From: Flavobacteriia bacterium
GTDB lineage: Bacteria > Bacteroidota > Bacteroidia > Flavobacteriales_D > Crocinitomicaceae
DNA: 64,000 bases
Assembly: GCA_947490145.1 (NCBI GenBank)
Contig: CANLGD010000004.1
Span: 1 to 64,000, forward strand
Reading direction: 5' to 3'
Every line of letters starts with the position of its first letter. Positions within the stretch are counted from its first letter, which is position 1. Under the pieces are notes generated by a model. The model did no database searches. It had not been told where the DNA came from and saw nothing but the letters and a program-made list of their open reading frames with translations. Below, piece after piece: positions 24,504 to 31,900 of this stretch. The translations under genes and the position numbers were made by a program.

Positions 24504-25382
24504 ATGAGTAAAAAAGTATTATTAAGCGATTCAGGTCCAGAAATATCAAATTCTGTTTATAGTTTTTGGAGATGGAATGAAATTGAAAATTTGAATGTAG
24601 AAATAGTAAGTGACATTCTTACTTACACTCTAAGTCTCGGAATCAATGCATTTGATGTATCCCCTTTGTATGGTAATGGTCAAATAGAAAAACTTGTAGG
24701 AGAATCGATTCATAAATTAGGTTTAAAAAGAGAAAATCTTGTATTATTCTCCAAGATTGGCAATAAAACGATTAATAATGAAGGATTTTATCAATATCGA
24801 GAGTTGAATGATAAAAGCATTCAAAAACAAGTTGATAATTCATTAAATAATCTTCAAACTAATTATTTGGATGTTTTGATTATTGATGGTTTTGATCCAT
24901 TAATGAATGTAGAACAAGTTGCTTCGTCGCTAACAGCATTGCAAATAAGAGATAAAATCAAACATATTGGCGTTTCCGAATTTAATATTCAACAGTATAA
25001 ACTATTAGCTTCTCGTCTTTCTTATGAAATAGTAACTAATCACTTCGAATTGAACTTGTTACAAACTGACGCTCTAAAAGATGGACGAATTGATTTTCTC
25101 AAAGAAAATTATTCCAAACCTATGGCGTTTGGACCTCTTGCTGATGGAAGAATATTAACTGGACAAGATGAAAAAGCTGTTCGAGTAAGAAACGTTTTGG
25201 AAATCTTGAGCAAAAAATATGATTCAAATATCGAACAATTAGCTGTCGCTTGGATTTATAAATTGGGTGCTCTACCAATTATTGGAAGTCTATCTCGAAA
25301 TAGAATTTTAAATGCTGCCACAGCTGATAAAACAGAATTAAGTTATGAAGATTGGCAATTAATTTATTCAGCAATTAAATAA
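24504..25382 (+). CDS. Aldo/keto reductase-like protein lacking the catalytic His
   Basis: A 292-residue TIM-barrel protein of the aldo/keto reductase superfamily, closest in shape to the YdhF group. The tetrad residues D51 and Y56 (FDVSPLYGNGQ) and K84 (LFSKIG) are present. The fourth, normally His in a stretch such as LLIHRPDPLM, is D128 here (LIIDGFDPLM). An altered reaction is possible; a few relatives with Glu in that place act as double-bond reductases. It lies between the siroheme/TSUP gene (27 bp) and cysH (8 bp), so it belongs to the sulfur island. Substrate unknown. Confidence 0.85.
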   Translation: MSKKVLLSDSGPEISNSVYSFWRWNEIENLNVEIVSDILTYTLSLGINAFDVSPLYGNGQIEKLVGESIHKLGLKRENLVLFSKIGNKTINNEGFYQYRELNDKSIQKQVDNSLNNLQTNYLDVLIIDGFDPLMNVEQVASSLTALQIRDKIKHIGVSEFNIQQYKLLASRLSYEIVTNHFELNLLQTDALKDGRIDFLKENYSKPMAFGPLADGRILTGQDEKAVRVRNVLEILSKKYDSNIEQLAVAWIYKLGALPIIGSLSRNRILNAATADKTELSYEDWQLIYSAIK

Positions 25383-25390
25383 ATTGGATC

Positions 25391-26077
25391 ATGTTAAATG
25401 AAAAAGATTTTAATCAATTGACACTTCCTCAAATTTTGAGTGACATCGCAACTAAATTCCCGAATAAAGCGGCTTTTTCAACCAGTTTAAGTTGGGAAGA
25501 CCAAGTGATTACTCACCATATTTTCAGTTTAGATTTACCAATTAAAGTCTTTACTTTAGATACTGGTCGCTTGTTTCCAGAAACTTACAGTGTTTTAAAC
25601 CGAACTTTAGACCGATACAAAAAGAAGATTGAAGTATATTTTCCAAATTTTATGAAAGTAGAAAAATTAGTCACTGAAAAAGGACCAATAAGTTTCTATG
25701 AATCACTTGAAAACAGAAAAGAATGTTGTTTTGTGAGAAAAGTTGAACCTTTAAATCGCGCACTTCAAGGAACTGATTGTTGGATTACAGGTTTGAGAGC
25801 CGAACATTCTGAAAATCGAAGTGAAATGAAAATGATTGAATTTGATGACAGTCGAAATTTGACAAAAATTCATCCTTTAGCAGATTGGACTTTAGAAGAA
25901 GTTAAAGCTGAAATTGCAAAACACAATATTCCATACAATAGTTTACACGACAAAGGTTTTGTAAGTATTGGTTGTCAGCCATGCACAAGGGCAATAAACG
26001 AAGGGGAAGATTTCCGTGCCGGAAGATGGTGGTGGGAAGATAATTCTAAAAAAGAATGTGGTTTGCACGTGAAATAA
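25391..26077 (+). CDS. cysH: Adenylylsulfate (APS) reductase, thioredoxin-dependent
   Basis: Reduces adenylylsulfate to sulfite and AMP using thioredoxin. The 228 residues carry the PP-loop-like SLSWEDQV, the paired cysteines C112-C113 (KECCFVRK), the C195-x2-C198 pair (GCQPCTRA) and the catalytic C223 in KECGLH. The CC...CxxC set binds a [4Fe-4S] cluster and marks an APS reductase rather than a PAPS reductase. No cysC-like kinase is seen in the island, which agrees with direct use of APS. It follows the aldo/keto reductase gene by 8 bp and supplies sulfite to the siroheme enzyme. Confidence 0.96.
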   Translation: MLNEKDFNQLTLPQILSDIATKFPNKAAFSTSLSWEDQVITHHIFSLDLPIKVFTLDTGRLFPETYSVLNRTLDRYKKKIEVYFPNFMKVEKLVTEKGPISFYESLENRKECCFVRKVEPLNRALQGTDCWITGLRAEHSENRSEMKMIEFDDSRNLTKIHPLADWTLEEVKAEIAKHNIPYNSLHDKGFVSIGCQPCTRAINEGEDFRAGRWWWEDNSKKECGLHVK

Positions 26078-26095
26078 GTTAAGAATTATGAATTA
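26076..26095 (+). repeat. Dispersed GTTATGAATTATGAGT-type repeat, partial
   Basis: AAGTTAAGAATTATGAATTA right at the cysH stop, a diverged member of the intergenic motif also found at 14134, 27168 and 52249. Confidence 0.4.
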
Positions 26096-26136
26096 GTTGT
26101 GATTAATAACTCAATTTAAAATAAAACAAAAATCGA

Positions 26137-26250
26137 ATGAAAAAAACTTTGTTTAAGGAGGCGAATGAAGATTTTGTTTTTGAGTCCCGACTTATCGGGA
26201 TGATAAAACGAAATTTGAAATTCAACGATGTTAAACTAAGTTTATTTTGA
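26137..26250 (+). other. 37-codon open frame or dispersed element between cysH and cysD
   Basis: An ATG frame of 37 codons (begins MKKTLFKEANEDFVFESR, ends FNDVKLSLF) fills most of the 191-bp gap. It contains a perfect 6-bp hairpin, TCCCGA (26185-26190) / TCGGGA (26195-26200) with loop CTTA, and has no T-run. Sequences of this sort are typical of repeated intergenic elements in Flavobacteriales, so I prefer an element over a gene. It may cause processing or pausing between cysH and cysD. Confidence 0.3.
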
Positions 26251-26268
26251 TTCTCAAAACAATAATAT

Positions 26269-27165
26269 ATGGATTATTTAGATCAATTAGAGGCTGAAGC
26301 GATATATATCTTAAGAGAAGTCGCAGGGCAATTCGACCGCCCAGCCTTACTTTTTAGTGGTGGAAAAGACAGTATTTGTTTGGTTCATTTAGCTTTAAAA
26401 GCTTTTCGTCCAGGGAAATTTCCTTTTCCTTTGGTACATGTTGATACAGGACATAATTTTCAAGAAGCCTTGGACTATCGAGATTTATTAGCGAAACAAT
26501 TGGACGAAAAATTAATTGTTCGCTACGTAGAAGACACAATTAAAGCTAAGAATTTGCAAGATGGGAAAGGAAAATTTCCGAGCAGAAACGGATTGCAAAC
26601 TTACACCTTACTTGATGTAATTGAAGAGTTTGAATTTGATGCTTGTATTGGTGGCGCTCGCCGTGATGAAGAAAAAGCACGAGCAAAAGAACGCATTTTC
26701 TCTGTTAGGGATGAATTTGGTCAATGGGATCCAAAAAAACAACGACCAGAAATTTGGAATATTTATAACGGAAAAATTGATAAAGGAGAAAATGTGCGTG
26801 CTTTCCCAATTTCAAATTGGACAGAATTAGATGTTTGGAAATACATCAAAAGAGAAAATATTGTACTTCCTTCAATTTATTTCACTCATAAAAGAGAATG
26901 TATTTTGACCGAAAATGGACAATTAATGAATACAAATAAATTTGTGGAATTGGATGAAAATGATGTAGTTGTAACAAAAAATGTTCGATATAGAACAGTT
27001 GGTGACATGACTTGTACTTCAGCAGTTGAAAGTGAAGCTTACACCGTGGACGATATTATTTCTGAAATCAAGGAAACAAAAATTTCAGAACGCGGGGCAA
27101 CTCGAATGGACGACAGAGTTTCAGAAGCAGCAATGGAAGATAGAAAAAAAGGAGGATACTTTTAA
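26269..27165 (+). CDS. cysD: Sulfate adenylyltransferase subunit 2
   Basis: With CysN it makes adenylylsulfate from ATP and sulfate. The 298 residues show the PP-loop LLFSGGKDSICLVHLALKAF, VHVDTGHNF, the insertion EDTIKAKNLQDGKGKFPSRN, ACIGGARRDEEKARAKER and the C-terminal ERGATRMDDRVSEAAMEDRK followed by KGGYF, all diagnostic of CysD. The usual length is about 300. A gap of 191 bp from cysH holds a repeat-like element; cysN follows after 70 bp. Confidence 0.97.
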   Translation: MDYLDQLEAEAIYILREVAGQFDRPALLFSGGKDSICLVHLALKAFRPGKFPFPLVHVDTGHNFQEALDYRDLLAKQLDEKLIVRYVEDTIKAKNLQDGKGKFPSRNGLQTYTLLDVIEEFEFDACIGGARRDEEKARAKERIFSVRDEFGQWDPKKQRPEIWNIYNGKIDKGENVRAFPISNWTELDVWKYIKRENIVLPSIYFTHKRECILTENGQLMNTNKFVELDENDVVVTKNVRYRTVGDMTCTSAVESEAYTVDDIISEIKETKISERGATRMDDRVSEAAMEDRKKGGYF

Positions 27166-27167
27166 TT

Positions 27168-27226
27168 AGTTATGAATAATGAGTGATGAATTTTACTCAT
27201 AACCCATAATTCAAAACTCATAACTC
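27168..27226. repeat. Paired copies of the GTTATGAATTATGAGT-type repeat between cysD and cysN
   Basis: One plus-strand copy (AGTTATGAATAATGAGTGAT) is followed at once by two minus-strand copies (ACTCATAACCCATAATTC and ACTCATAACTC on the plus strand). The pair fills almost the whole 70-bp cysD-cysN gap and can fold as a long imperfect stem. Confidence 0.6.
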
Positions 27227-27235
27227 AAAAATAAA

Positions 27236-28480
27236 ATGGAATTATTAAGATTTTTTACAGCAGGAAATGTTGACGATGGGAAAAGCACTTTAATTGGAAG
27301 ATTATTGTTTGATAGCAACTCGATCTCAACAGATATTATCGAAACTTTAACAAGACAAAGTAAAGCAATAGGAAATGATGCAAACATTGATTTGGCTTTA
27401 TTAACCGATGGTTTGAGAGCTGAACGTGAGCAAGGAATTACGATTGATGTCGCTTACAAGTATTTTACAACCGAAAAGCGAAAATTCATCATCGCTGATA
27501 CTCCGGGACATTCGCAATATACGCGAAATATGTTTACTGGTGCGTCGAATACTGATTTGGCCATTATTTTGGTTGACGCAAGAAATGGAATTACCGATCA
27601 AACAAAACGGCATAGTATTATTTCTTCGATTTTGGGAATTCCGCATATTTTGGTGTGCATCAACAAAATGGATTTGGTAAATTACGATGAAAAAGTTTAC
27701 AATCAAATTCAAGAAGATTATTTGAAATTTTCTAAAGAATTGCATTTGAAAAATATTTCATTTATTCCAACAAGTGCGTTGACTGGAGAAAATGTAGTTA
27801 CTAATTCGGAAAATCTGGCTTGGTATAAGGGTGCCTCTTTATTTGAATTTTTGGAGCAAGTTGAAATTCCTCATGAAGAAGAAAATCAAGATTCTCGTTT
27901 TCAAGTACAATATGTTATCAGACCGCAAACAGAAGATTTACACGATTATCGTGGTTATGCTGGGAGTGTTTTAAGCGGAACTTTCAAAAAAGGACAAGAA
28001 GTTCAGATTTTTCCTTTAGAGTCAAAAACAACAATCTCAAAAATAGAGAAAAATGGGGAAGAAATCATCGAAGCTTCTGCTGGTGAACCAATTATTATTC
28101 ATTTAGAACACGATTTAGATGTTAGCCGTGGAAGTACAATTGTTCCTTTAAATCAACAAATTGAATCAGAAAAAAACCTTGAAGCAACGATTTGCTGGAT
28201 GGACAACAAACCTTTTCAAGCAGGACAAAAATTAATTTTACAGCAGAATAGTTTTAGAACCAAAGCAATTGTCAAAGCAATTGATAGTAAAATTGACATT
28301 CATAACTTCAGTGAAATTGAGTCAAATGGAACGATTCACTTGAATGAATTTTGCAAAATTCAATTGAAAACAGCAGAAAAAATTAGTTTTGATTCCTATA
28401 AAAAGAATAGAAAAACGGGTGCTTTTATTTTGATAAATGAAAATACGAATAATACAGTTGCAGCTGGAATAATAAATTAA
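27236..28480 (+). CDS. cysN: Sulfate adenylyltransferase subunit 1 (GTPase)
   Basis: GTP hydrolysis by this elongation-factor-like subunit drives adenylylsulfate formation by CysD. The 414 residues include the P-loop GNVDDGKST (10-18), REQGITIDVAYKYF, the G3 motif DTPGHSQY, the G4 motif NKMD, and the two EF-Tu-like beta-barrel domains. No CysC kinase domain is fused at the C-terminus, which agrees with an APS rather than PAPS route. It is the last gene of the sulfur island; a different transcription unit follows. Confidence 0.97.
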   Translation: MELLRFFTAGNVDDGKSTLIGRLLFDSNSISTDIIETLTRQSKAIGNDANIDLALLTDGLRAEREQGITIDVAYKYFTTEKRKFIIADTPGHSQYTRNMFTGASNTDLAIILVDARNGITDQTKRHSIISSILGIPHILVCINKMDLVNYDEKVYNQIQEDYLKFSKELHLKNISFIPTSALTGENVVTNSENLAWYKGASLFEFLEQVEIPHEEENQDSRFQVQYVIRPQTEDLHDYRGYAGSVLSGTFKKGQEVQIFPLESKTTISKIEKNGEEIIEASAGEPIIIHLEHDLDVSRGSTIVPLNQQIESEKNLEATICWMDNKPFQAGQKLILQQNSFRTKAIVKAIDSKIDIHNFSEIESNGTIHLNEFCKIQLKTAEKISFDSYKKNRKTGAFILINENTNNTVAAGIIN

Positions 28481-28550
28481 TTTTTAATAGATAATTTAAA
28501 TTTTTCTAGAATAATAGTCATTTAGAAACTTCATTTTTCAAAATAATTTC

Positions 28551-28558
28551 TAACTTTA
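28551..28558 (+). promoter_or_regulatory. Probable -7 box for pyrH-frr
   Basis: TAACTTTA, seven of eight matches to TAnnTTTG, ends 23 bp before ATG 28582. The -33 region is not clear. Confidence 0.35.
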
Positions 28559-28581
28559 CGCTCTACTAAAATTGAGAGTAA

Positions 28582-29289
28582 ATGAAGTATAAGCGTATTT
28601 TGCTTAAATTAAGCGGAGAGTCATTGATGGGTGACAAGCAATTTGGAATTGATAATAACCGTATCGATTCTTATGCCAAACAAATTAAAGAAATTTGCGA
28701 AGCAGGAGTAGAGGTTGCAATTGTTATTGGTGGAGGAAATATTTTTCGTGGAGTTCAAGCTGAAGAAGGCGGAATGGATAGAACACATGGAGATTATATG
28801 GGAATGCTTGCCACAATGATTAATTCCATGGCTCTTCAAGCTGCGTTAGAGTCCAATGGTGTGAATACGCGTTTGCAATCAGCGATTGAAATGAAAGAAA
28901 TTTGTGAGCCTTTTGCTCGTCGTCGTGCTGTCAGACATTTAGAAAAAGGTCGGGTAGTAATTTTTGGCGCTGGAACTGGAAATCCTTATTTTACAACAGA
29001 TTCTGCTGCTTCTCTTCGCGCAATCGAAATCAATGCTGATGTAATTCTTAAAGGTACTCGAGTTGACGGAATTTATACTGCCGATCCGTTCAAAGATCCA
29101 ACAGCAACAAAATACGAAACAATTTCATTTGAAGATGTCTATAAAAAGGATTTGAAAATCATGGATATGACAGCTTTTACTTTGTGTAACGAAAATAATT
29201 TGCCAATCATTGTTTTTGATATGGATACGCCAGGAAATTTGAAAAAATTATTAGACGGCGAAAAAATTGGAACAGTAGTAATAAATTAA
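28582..29289 (+). CDS. pyrH: UMP kinase
   Basis: Phosphorylates UMP to UDP. The 235 residues are standard for the bacterial hexameric enzyme: [15 protein letters not shown] at the N-terminus, [23 protein letters not shown] and [13 protein letters not shown]. It is followed after 23 bp by frr. In many Flavobacteriales pyrH-frr come right after rpsB-tsf, but here rpsB-tsf are at the far end of the window on the other strand. Confidence 0.98.
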   Translation: MKYKRILLKLSGESLMGDKQFGIDNNRIDSYAKQIKEICEAGVEVAIVIGGGNIFRGVQAEEGGMDRTHGDYMGMLATMINSMALQAALESNGVNTRLQSAIEMKEICEPFARRRAVRHLEKGRVVIFGAGTGNPYFTTDSAASLRAIEINADVILKGTRVDGIYTADPFKDPTATKYETISFEDVYKKDLKIMDMTAFTLCNENNLPIIVFDMDTPGNLKKLLDGEKIGTVVIN

Positions 29290-29312
29290 GATTTTTTTTT
29301 AAAAAAACAACT

Positions 29313-29876
29313 ATGACTGAAGATGTACAATTAGTTTATGATGAATTAAAATCAACAAACGCTAAAACCTTAAGCCATTTAGAATACGAATTACAAAAAA
29401 TTAGAGCTGGAAAAGCTACGCCATCGATGCTACAAAGTGTTATGGTTGAATATTACGGTTCACTTGTTCCAATGCAGCAAATTGCAAATGTTTCAACATC
29501 TGATGCAAGAACGCTTACTGTTCAAGCTTTTGAAAGATCAATGCTACCAGAAATTGCAAAAGCTATTATAAACTCAAATTTGGGTTTTGCTCCACAAAAT
29601 AATGGAGAATTAATTTTGATTAACGTTCCAGCTTTGACAGAAGAAAGACGTAAAGAAATGTGCAAAAAAGCAAAAGCTGATGGCGAACATGGAAAAGTAG
29701 GAATCAGGAACAACCGTAAAGATGCGATTGATATGATTAAAAGCTTAAAAGCTGACGGTTTATCTGAAGACATGATAAAAGATTGTGAAATTCAAATTCA
29801 AAATGTTACTAATAATTTCATCAAAAAAGTAGATGAATTAGTGGAATTGAAAGAAAAAGATATCATGACGATATAA
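29313..29876 (+). CDS. frr: Ribosome recycling factor
   Basis: Splits post-termination ribosomes together with EF-G. The 187 residues cover the whole family: SHLEYELQKIRAGKATPSML, the insertion domain, and ERRKEMCKKAKADGEHGKVG, then IRNNRKDAIDMIK. Translationally linked to pyrH by a 23-bp gap. Cytoplasmic. Confidence 0.98.
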   Translation: MTEDVQLVYDELKSTNAKTLSHLEYELQKIRAGKATPSMLQSVMVEYYGSLVPMQQIANVSTSDARTLTVQAFERSMLPEIAKAIINSNLGFAPQNNGELILINVPALTEERRKEMCKKAKADGEHGKVGIRNNRKDAIDMIKSLKADGLSEDMIKDCEIQIQNVTNNFIKKVDELVELKEKDIMTI

Positions 29877-29900
29877 TATAATGATTCGAGTAAATAAATT

Positions 29901-30548
29901 ATGAATTACTTCTTACATGAGTTTAAAGTTAATTCAAGTAAAATTTATTTGCTGGAATTTGATAATAATTTTGATCCTCAGGAGTATTTAGATACCTTGA
30001 CAGAAATAGAATTAGAACGTTACCTTGAATTTAAGAGCGATAAGCGCAAAAAAGAATTTATCGCTATTCGTATTTTAAAAAATCAATTGTTTGGATATCA
30101 AGAGATTAAATATGAGTCACACGGTGCGCCTTATATTCATTCTGATTCTAATGAAAATACATTTATTTCCATTAGTCATGCGAAAAATTTAGTCGGAATT
30201 GCTTGTAATACCGATTTTCAAGTTGGTTTTGATATTGAACAAGTTAAACCTAAAATCACCAAAATTTTTCATAAATTTCTAAATTCTCAGGAAAAAGAAA
30301 TTTTTGATTTAGATAATACTTCCGAACTAACTTCTTGCTGGTCTTTCAAAGAAACACTCTATAAATTAGCTGGTCGGAAGTTAATTGATTTTAAAACTGA
30401 ATTATTGCTTCTCGAAAAAACAAAAAATCGGGTAAAAGGAAAAATAATTAATCCAAAAGAAGAGATTCTTGTCGATTTACATTGTTTTGAATTTAAAAAT
30501 AATGTTATCACAATTAATTCGAGCGAGGTTGTTCGAATTCATGCATAG
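29901..30548 (+). CDS. 4'-phosphopantetheinyl transferase superfamily protein
   Basis: Moves the phosphopantetheine arm of CoA to a carrier-protein serine. The 215-residue length and the motifs ISISHAKNLVGIA, VGFDIEQVKPK (Mg-binding Asp and Glu) and CWSFKETLYKLAGRK (general base Glu and Lys) place it in the Sfp type. No polyketide or peptide synthetase is nearby, so the target may be the fatty-acid carrier protein or a carrier encoded elsewhere. It starts 24 bp after frr and may be co-transcribed. Confidence 0.9.
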   Translation: MNYFLHEFKVNSSKIYLLEFDNNFDPQEYLDTLTEIELERYLEFKSDKRKKEFIAIRILKNQLFGYQEIKYESHGAPYIHSDSNENTFISISHAKNLVGIACNTDFQVGFDIEQVKPKITKIFHKFLNSQEKEIFDLDNTSELTSCWSFKETLYKLAGRKLIDFKTELLLLEKTKNRVKGKIINPKEEILVDLHCFEFKNNVITINSSEVVRIHA

Positions 30549-30673
30549 AAATAATTTTATCTTTTGTATTTTCAGAATTTTGAATGATTCTCATAATCGC
30601 TTTCAACAAAACAACGTGTACAAAATAATACGAAGCTAAAAATTATACAAAAAATTGATTCTAATTTTACTTT

Positions 30674-31309
30674 GTGAATTTTCTAGACATTATAATATTG
30701 ATTCCGCTTGCTTATGCAGCTTGGATTGGTTTCAAAAAAGGCTTTATCATTGAAGTTTTTACACTTTTAGCTTTGGTCGTAGGACTTTATGCTGGAATAC
30801 ATTTTTCAGAATCGATTTCCTCTTGGTTGAAAAAAACCTTTTCTTGGGATTCAACTTATTTGCCTACGGTTTCATTTACACTTACTTTTTTGGGAGTAGG
30901 AGCAATGGTTTATTTTGCAGGAAAAGCTCTAGAAAAAATTATCAAATTCGCTATGCTTTCGCCTTTCAATAAAATTGCTGGAGTAATTTTTGCCCTTTTA
31001 AAGGGAAGTTACATTGTGAGCGTTGTGTTATTATTATTAAGTTCCTACGATAAATCTAATAAATTCATACCTTTGGAAACGAAAAATGATTCTTTGTTAT
31101 ATAATCCACTGTTGAAATTGTCGAAAACAACAATTCCAGGATTCAAAGGAAGTTCTTTTTTTCAAGAATCAGACAGTTCAGATGTAACTTTAACAGTAGA
31201 TCAAGTTATTAGAGCCAAGGAGATTGCTGATAGTTTGGGCATTGATGCTGAAGATGTAGTTGAATTAAATGAAATTTATCAGAAGTATGAGATTAATAAA
31301 TATAAATAA
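30674..31309 (+). CDS. CvpA family membrane protein
   Basis: A 211-residue inner-membrane protein with four predicted membrane segments in the first 125 residues (FLDIIILIPLAYAAWIGFKK; GFIIEVFTLLALVVGLYAGI; YLPTVSFTLTFLGVGAMVYF; KIAGVIFALLKGSYIVSVVL) and a polar tail. CvpA relatives are linked to colicin V export and envelope homeostasis; the mechanism is not settled. GTG is taken as start because the family opens with MNFLDIIILIPL. The 3' end overlaps the next gene by 23 bp. Confidence 0.87.
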   Translation: MNFLDIIILIPLAYAAWIGFKKGFIIEVFTLLALVVGLYAGIHFSESISSWLKKTFSWDSTYLPTVSFTLTFLGVGAMVYFAGKALEKIIKFAMLSPFNKIAGVIFALLKGSYIVSVVLLLLSSYDKSNKFIPLETKNDSLLYNPLLKLSKTTIPGFKGSSFFQESDSSDVTLTVDQVIRAKEIADSLGIDAEDVVELNEIYQKYEINKYK

Positions 31310-31829
31310 ATCTATAATTTTTACTTTTTGCGGGATTATTTGTCTCCTAAATCAAGCCAAAGCTCAAAATATTGAAAGTCTATTTTCCGCGAGAAAAATC
31401 GAATTGCCAATAATAAAAACACAAAAAAGTGGACCTTACATTGGTTTTCAAAAAGGGGAATTTAATTTAATTGAATTTGGAGGAGAATTACAACTAAAGA
31501 GGGTAAAATTGACTCATCCGAAGATTCACGCAATTCGTTTGGGAACTAATTACGATTTTAATGGCAATGTCCTGGGATTTGACGCAGCATATTGGTATCA
31601 ACAATCTCGATTAGGTTTAACTTATGGAGCAATTTTATCACATAGGACAAATTTTGAGGCTTCAAGAGTTGGTTTTGCTCCAGTTATCGGTTTTCGCCTT
31701 ACTCAATTTCACCTGCAAACTGGATATACTTTTTATTCTAAAGTCTCCTATCCTGCGTATTATAATAAATTTTTCATCGCATTAAAATTTACCTTAATAA
31801 ATAAAAGAGATATTGACATAAAAAAGTAG
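31287..31829 (+). CDS. Exported beta-rich protein of unknown function
   Basis: I prefer ATG 31287 (180 residues), which puts a clean signal peptide (INKSIIFTFCGIICLLNQAKA) near the N-terminus; ATG 31269 is possible. The mature part alternates strands and Gly turns (FNLIEFGGELQLKRV, IRLGTNYDFNGNVLGFDAAY, LGLTYGAILS, FAPVIGFRLTQFHLQTGYTF), as in a small outer-membrane barrel. It overlaps the CvpA gene by 23 bp and precedes porW by 71 bp. No family was recognised. Confidence 0.75.
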   Translation: MRLININKSIIFTFCGIICLLNQAKAQNIESLFSARKIELPIIKTQKSGPYIGFQKGEFNLIEFGGELQLKRVKLTHPKIHAIRLGTNYDFNGNVLGFDAAYWYQQSRLGLTYGAILSHRTNFEASRVGFAPVIGFRLTQFHLQTGYTFYSKVSYPAYYNKFFIALKFTLINKRDIDIKK

Positions 31830-31860
31830 TTTTAAATTATTTTTTGTCGAAAATTTACAA

Positions 31861-31868
31861 TAAATTTG
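31861..31868 (+). promoter_or_regulatory. -7 box for porW
   Basis: TAAATTTG is a full match to TAnnTTTG, 32 bp before ATG 31901. A TTTG at 31843-31846 is only 14 bp upstream, closer than usual. Confidence 0.4.
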
Positions 31869-31900
31869 TGCTTTTACCGTTATTCAGTTTAAAATTTTAC

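Noticed and set aside
30655-30674. TTACTTTG as promoter of the CvpA gene
   Set aside because: Its last base is the G of the GTG start codon, so a transcript from it could not include the start; the box must be chance or serve nothing here.
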